Assembly (NCBI GenBank): GCA_028288775.1
Contig: JAQGHP010000373.1
Location: 1 to 17,303 of the forward strand
DNA length: 17,303 nt
DNA from: Phycisphaerales bacterium
GTDB taxonomy: Bacteria > Planctomycetota > Phycisphaerae > Tepidisphaerales > Tepidisphaeraceae
Direction of reading: 5' to 3'
Below, piece by piece: positions 15,601 to 17,303 of this stretch (its first letter is position 1; each line of letters begins with the position of its first letter). The translations under genes and the position numbers were made by a program. The notes beneath the pieces were generated by a model. That model saw only the letters and a program-made list of their open reading frames with translations. It ran no database searches and was not told the origin of the DNA.

Positions 15601-17303
15601 TCAAAGACGCGGTCGGCCAGGCGGGTGTCGTGGTACTTGTCCATCATGACCGTGACGGCTTCGCGCGTCTCGGCGACGCCGGTGACGAGATCCACGCGCA
15701 CCGCCTCGCCCGGCTGCAGCCGGATGACTTGGCGGATGCACACGACGGGGTCAAGCACCGACCCCTCACTGTCGGAAAGCGGTGTGCCGGCGGCCAGCGC
15801 CGCGGGCATCGCAATGCTTCCGCCCCGGCCGATGAACTTCATGCGATCCGTCTCATAGGATGCATCGCCGATGGTCGTGCCGCCAACCGTCATCAGGTGC
15901 ATCATCCAGGGCGGGTGTTCCTCGTCCGAGCGCGGACGCCGCTTGCACAGGACGGCCCGGCGGTCGCGCACCAGTTCCGTCTGGACGAACAGGTTGCTGA
16001 ACGCCGGGTGGGCAAGGTCCTGGGCGCGCGGGGCAAGGACGACCTCGGTGTAGCTGGTGACCTCGACACTGCGGACCACTTCAGAGCGGTTGGTAAGCGT
16101 GACACGCCGCAGCTCGACGTCGTCCTCGGGGGAGACGCTGATCTCGGTATGCGTCTCGATGCCGTTGTCGCGGCGGCGGAACTCCGCGCGGGCCTGGGTG
16201 AAGATCGCCTCGTAGTTCCGGGTTGCCTTGAGCGTCGGTTGCCACGCGGTGGACCAGAGCGCGCCGGTTTCGGGGTCGCGCAAATAACAGAAGGTGCCCC
16301 AGCAATCGCGGGTGGCGTCTTCGCGCCACCGCGTCACGGCGGTGTCGCCCCACCGGCTGTACCCGCCGCCGGCGCTGGTGACAAGAACGTGGTAACGGCC
16401 GTTGGAGAGCAGGTGTACCTCCGGCGCTGTCCCGCCAGGATCGGTGAAGACGCGCATCGTCCCCTCCTCCTCGGCGGTTGCGGTGCGGCGACTGCCTGCC
16501 TCGGCGGCATGGGGAAACACGGGCGTGTTCGCCCGGGGCACGCGCTCCTGGAGTAGAAGGTCTGCGGCTCGGAGCATCGGGTCGGCCTCGAAGCGGCGCT
16601 GCATCGGCTTGTCCAACAGGACGTATGCCAAAGACAGGAGGCTCATGCCCTCATGGTGAGCCATGAACTGCCGCACCGTGACGCTTGTCGTCCCCGGTAG
16701 GAGCCGTGCGGGGGTATAGTCAATCGCCTCATAAAAGCCATACGCGCCCTGCTGCCCGTCGGCGGCCAGTTGCTCGAGATTGCGGCATGCCGCCTCGGGT
16801 GCAACCATTAGCGCCATCGCTGTGGCATAAGGCGCGATGACCAAATCGTCGGCCAGTCCACGCTTGAGCCCAAGCCCGGGCACGCCGAAGGCGCGGTACT
16901 GGTAATTCAGGTGCTGATCGGTCGTGTTGTAACCCGACTCGGAGATGCCCCAGGGCACGCCGCGTTGCTTGCCGTAATCGATCTGCCGGCGAACGACGGC
17001 CCGGTACGTCTGTTCCAGCAACGTGTTCTCGTACGTCGGCATCACCAGGAGCGGCATGAGGAACTCGAACATCGAGCCGCTCCAACTGAGCAGCGCCGTC
17101 GCCGAGCCGGTGGAGGTCAGCAGCCGGCCCAGGGCGAACCAGTGTTCCTGTCCGAGCTGGCCCTGGGCGATCGCGACGAAACTTCCCAGGCGCGCTTCCG
17201 ACGCCAGCAGATCGTAGAAGCTGCCGTCGAGGCGATGGTCGGCGACGTTGTAGCCGATGGAAAACAGGTCGCGCGACTTGTCGTACAGGAAGGACAAGTC
17301 CAT
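12603..17303 (-). CDS. NdvB-like cyclic glucan synthase/GH94 family protein, C-terminal part (5' end off window)
   Basis: The frame is open to the right edge; the ATG at the very edge falls inside a conserved segment (MDLSFLYDKSRDLFSIGYNV), so the true start is outside. The visible 1566 residues begin with a glycoamylase-like domain (about 20-250) with GVPWGISESGYNTTDQHLNY and RQFMAHHEGMS. Two GH94/GT36-type beta-supersandwich units follow, at about 295-600 and about 770-1070, the latter opening FFNGLGGFSRDGREY. The (alpha/alpha)6 catalytic barrel runs from about 1090 to 1510, with DWNDG at 1249-1253 containing the expected general acid, and GGWTWYTGSAGWMYR near 1477. In NdvB this module controls chain length of cyclic beta-1,2-glucan by phosphorolysis, while a membrane GT84 domain upstream makes the chain. 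Whether GT84 is present here cannot be seen; stand-alone relatives are phosphorylases. The frame is intact over 4.7 kb. Confidence 0.9.
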   Translation of the reverse strand: MDLSFLYDKSRDLFSIGYNVADHRLDGSFYDLLASEARLGSFVAIAQGQLGQEHWFALGRLLTSTGSATALLSWSGSMFEFLMPLLVMPTYENTLLEQTYRAVVRRQIDYGKQRGVPWGISESGYNTTDQHLNYQYRAFGVPGLGLKRGLADDLVIAPYATAMALMVAPEAACRNLEQLAADGQQGAYGFYEAIDYTPARLLPGTTSVTVRQFMAHHEGMSLLSLAYVLLDKPMQRRFEADPMLRAADLLLQERVPRANTPVFPHAAEAGSRRTATAEEEGTMRVFTDPGGTAPEVHLLSNGRYHVLVTSAGGGYSRWGDTAVTRWREDATRDCWGTFCYLRDPETGALWSTAWQPTLKATRNYEAIFTQARAEFRRRDNGIETHTEISVSPEDDVELRRVTLTNRSEVVRSVEVTSYTEVVLAPRAQDLAHPAFSNLFVQTELVRDRRAVLCKRRPRSDEEHPPWMMHLMTVGGTTIGDASYETDRMKFIGRGGSIAMPAALAAGTPLSDSEGSVLDPVVCIRQVIRLQPGEAVRVDLVTGVAETREAVTVMMDKYHDTRLADRVFELAWTHANVLLRQLNATEADAQAYGRLAGSVVYASSLRRAKAAVLTRNRRGQSGLWGYGISGDLPIVLVRIRDRARIELVRQAVQAHAYWRMKGLAVDLVIWNEDDSVYRQTSQDAIMDLVAASPEAALVDKPGGIFVRRGEQMSEEDRALLQTVARVVLFDDAGTLIEQVERRGRGEVAIPALKPVRRRAEPVTAAEVPQRDLTFFNGLGGFSRDGREYITVLGPDQTTPAPWVNVIANAQFGTVVSESGSAYTWSENSHEFRLTPWYNDPVSDVSGEAFYVRDEESGRFWSPSPLPARGDMLYVARHGFGYSIFEYEDDGIVTELCVYVATDAPVKFAKLRVTNRSGRARQLSITGYWEWVLGELRDRTLMHVVTELDPISGALFTRNAYNTEFPGRVAFVDSSESLRTVTADRTEFLGRNGTAARPAALRRMRLSGRVGAGLDPCSAMHVPIGIEDRQTREIIFTLGVGADEDQARQLVYRFRGIDNAHRALEGVWHYWSRTLGAVYFETPDPAVNFLANGWLVYQTLACRMWARTGFYQSGGAFGFRDQLQDAMAVVHAEPGLFREHLLRAASRQFVEGDVQHWWHPPVGRGVRTHFSDDYLWLPYAACRYVATTGDTGVLDEHATFLASRLLRPEEESFYDLPRVEGNATLYDHCVRAIDNGLRFGVHGLPLMGCGDWNDGMNLVGQHGKGESVWLAFFLFEVLTQFANLARRRGDVAIADRYTVEAGRLRGYIEENAWDGEWYRRAYFDDGTPLGSASNEECQIDALPQSWSVISAAGTRERSQIAMQSVDQRLVRRGDRQIRLFDPPFDKSSLNPGYIKGYVPGVRENGGQYTHAVIWTVMAFAAIGDSDRAWELFALINPLLHASTPRDISVYKVEPYVVAADVYGVAPHTGRGGWTWYTGSAGWMYRLITESLLGLYLEVDKLRFAPCIPKAWPSFKIHYRYRETFYHITLHNNGGVNVTRVVLDGVAQPEMVLSLIDDRNEHNVDVDLG

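Noticed and set aside
15342..16556. 404-residue plus-strand open frame opposite the GH94 gene
   Set aside because: Same reasoning: a shadow of the GH94 reading frame in high-GC DNA, with no motif.
1..17303. CRISPR array, tRNA or rRNA genes
   Set aside because: No regularly spaced direct repeats and no recognisable tRNA or rRNA sequence were seen on either strand.

Overview
The window is a GC-rich bacterial chromosomal stretch with intact genes on both strands and two patches of gene debris. The organism cannot be fixed from one window. A serine-recombinase tail translationally coupled to a small helix-turn-helix protein is a pairing I associate mainly with Planctomycetota. A secreted MBG/Ig-like repeat protein, a GAF-SpoIIE phosphatase and a large NdvB-like GH94 protein fit that group or a related Gram-negative lineage. 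The outer-membrane lipoprotein of an efflux pump shows the cell has an outer membrane.

Layout. 2-2029 (+) is the C-terminal part of a surface or secreted repeat protein whose start lies outside the window. 2030-2813 has no intact gene but holds two tiny remnants: the tail of a sigma-54 activator DNA-binding domain and a probable transposase C-terminus. 2814-3839 (+) is a short-type 6-phosphogluconate dehydrogenase (gnd) with a very good ribosome binding site. 3882-5219 (-) is a GAF plus SpoIIE-type PP2C phosphatase, convergent with gnd. After a 477-base divergent intergenic region with a perfect TATAAT inside an imperfect inverted repeat comes a three-gene efflux operon (5697-9978, +). It encodes an EmrA-like membrane fusion protein, a NodT-type outer-membrane lipoprotein and an EmrB-like DHA2 transporter, and each junction is a 4-base ATGA overlap.

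9979-10392 is intergenic with one possible 31-residue peptide. 10393-12602 is a graveyard: a type II NADH dehydrogenase with a large in-frame internal deletion, fused at its 3' end to a headless serine recombinase that is itself frameshifted. An intact small HTH protein follows, with a perfect 14-bp hairpin near its 3' end. Then come fragments of a small membrane protein (-), a probable DUF5131/Gp37-like protein (+) and a UPF0145/YbjQ-like protein (-). 12080-12314 shows nothing else that I recognise. 12603-17303 (-) is the C-terminal 1566 codons of a very large cyclic-glucan-synthase-like protein (glycoamylase domain plus GH94 phosphorylase module) that begins beyond the right edge.

How it fits together. 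The efflux operon should make a complete inner membrane-periplasm-outer membrane export channel. Gnd and the GH94 protein are carbohydrate metabolism genes, and the phosphatase is a signalling protein of the RsbU type; nothing links them into one pathway. No clearly new defence or biosynthetic system is visible. The most unusual material is the 2.2-kb fusion and decay zone between the efflux operon and the glucan-synthase-like gene.
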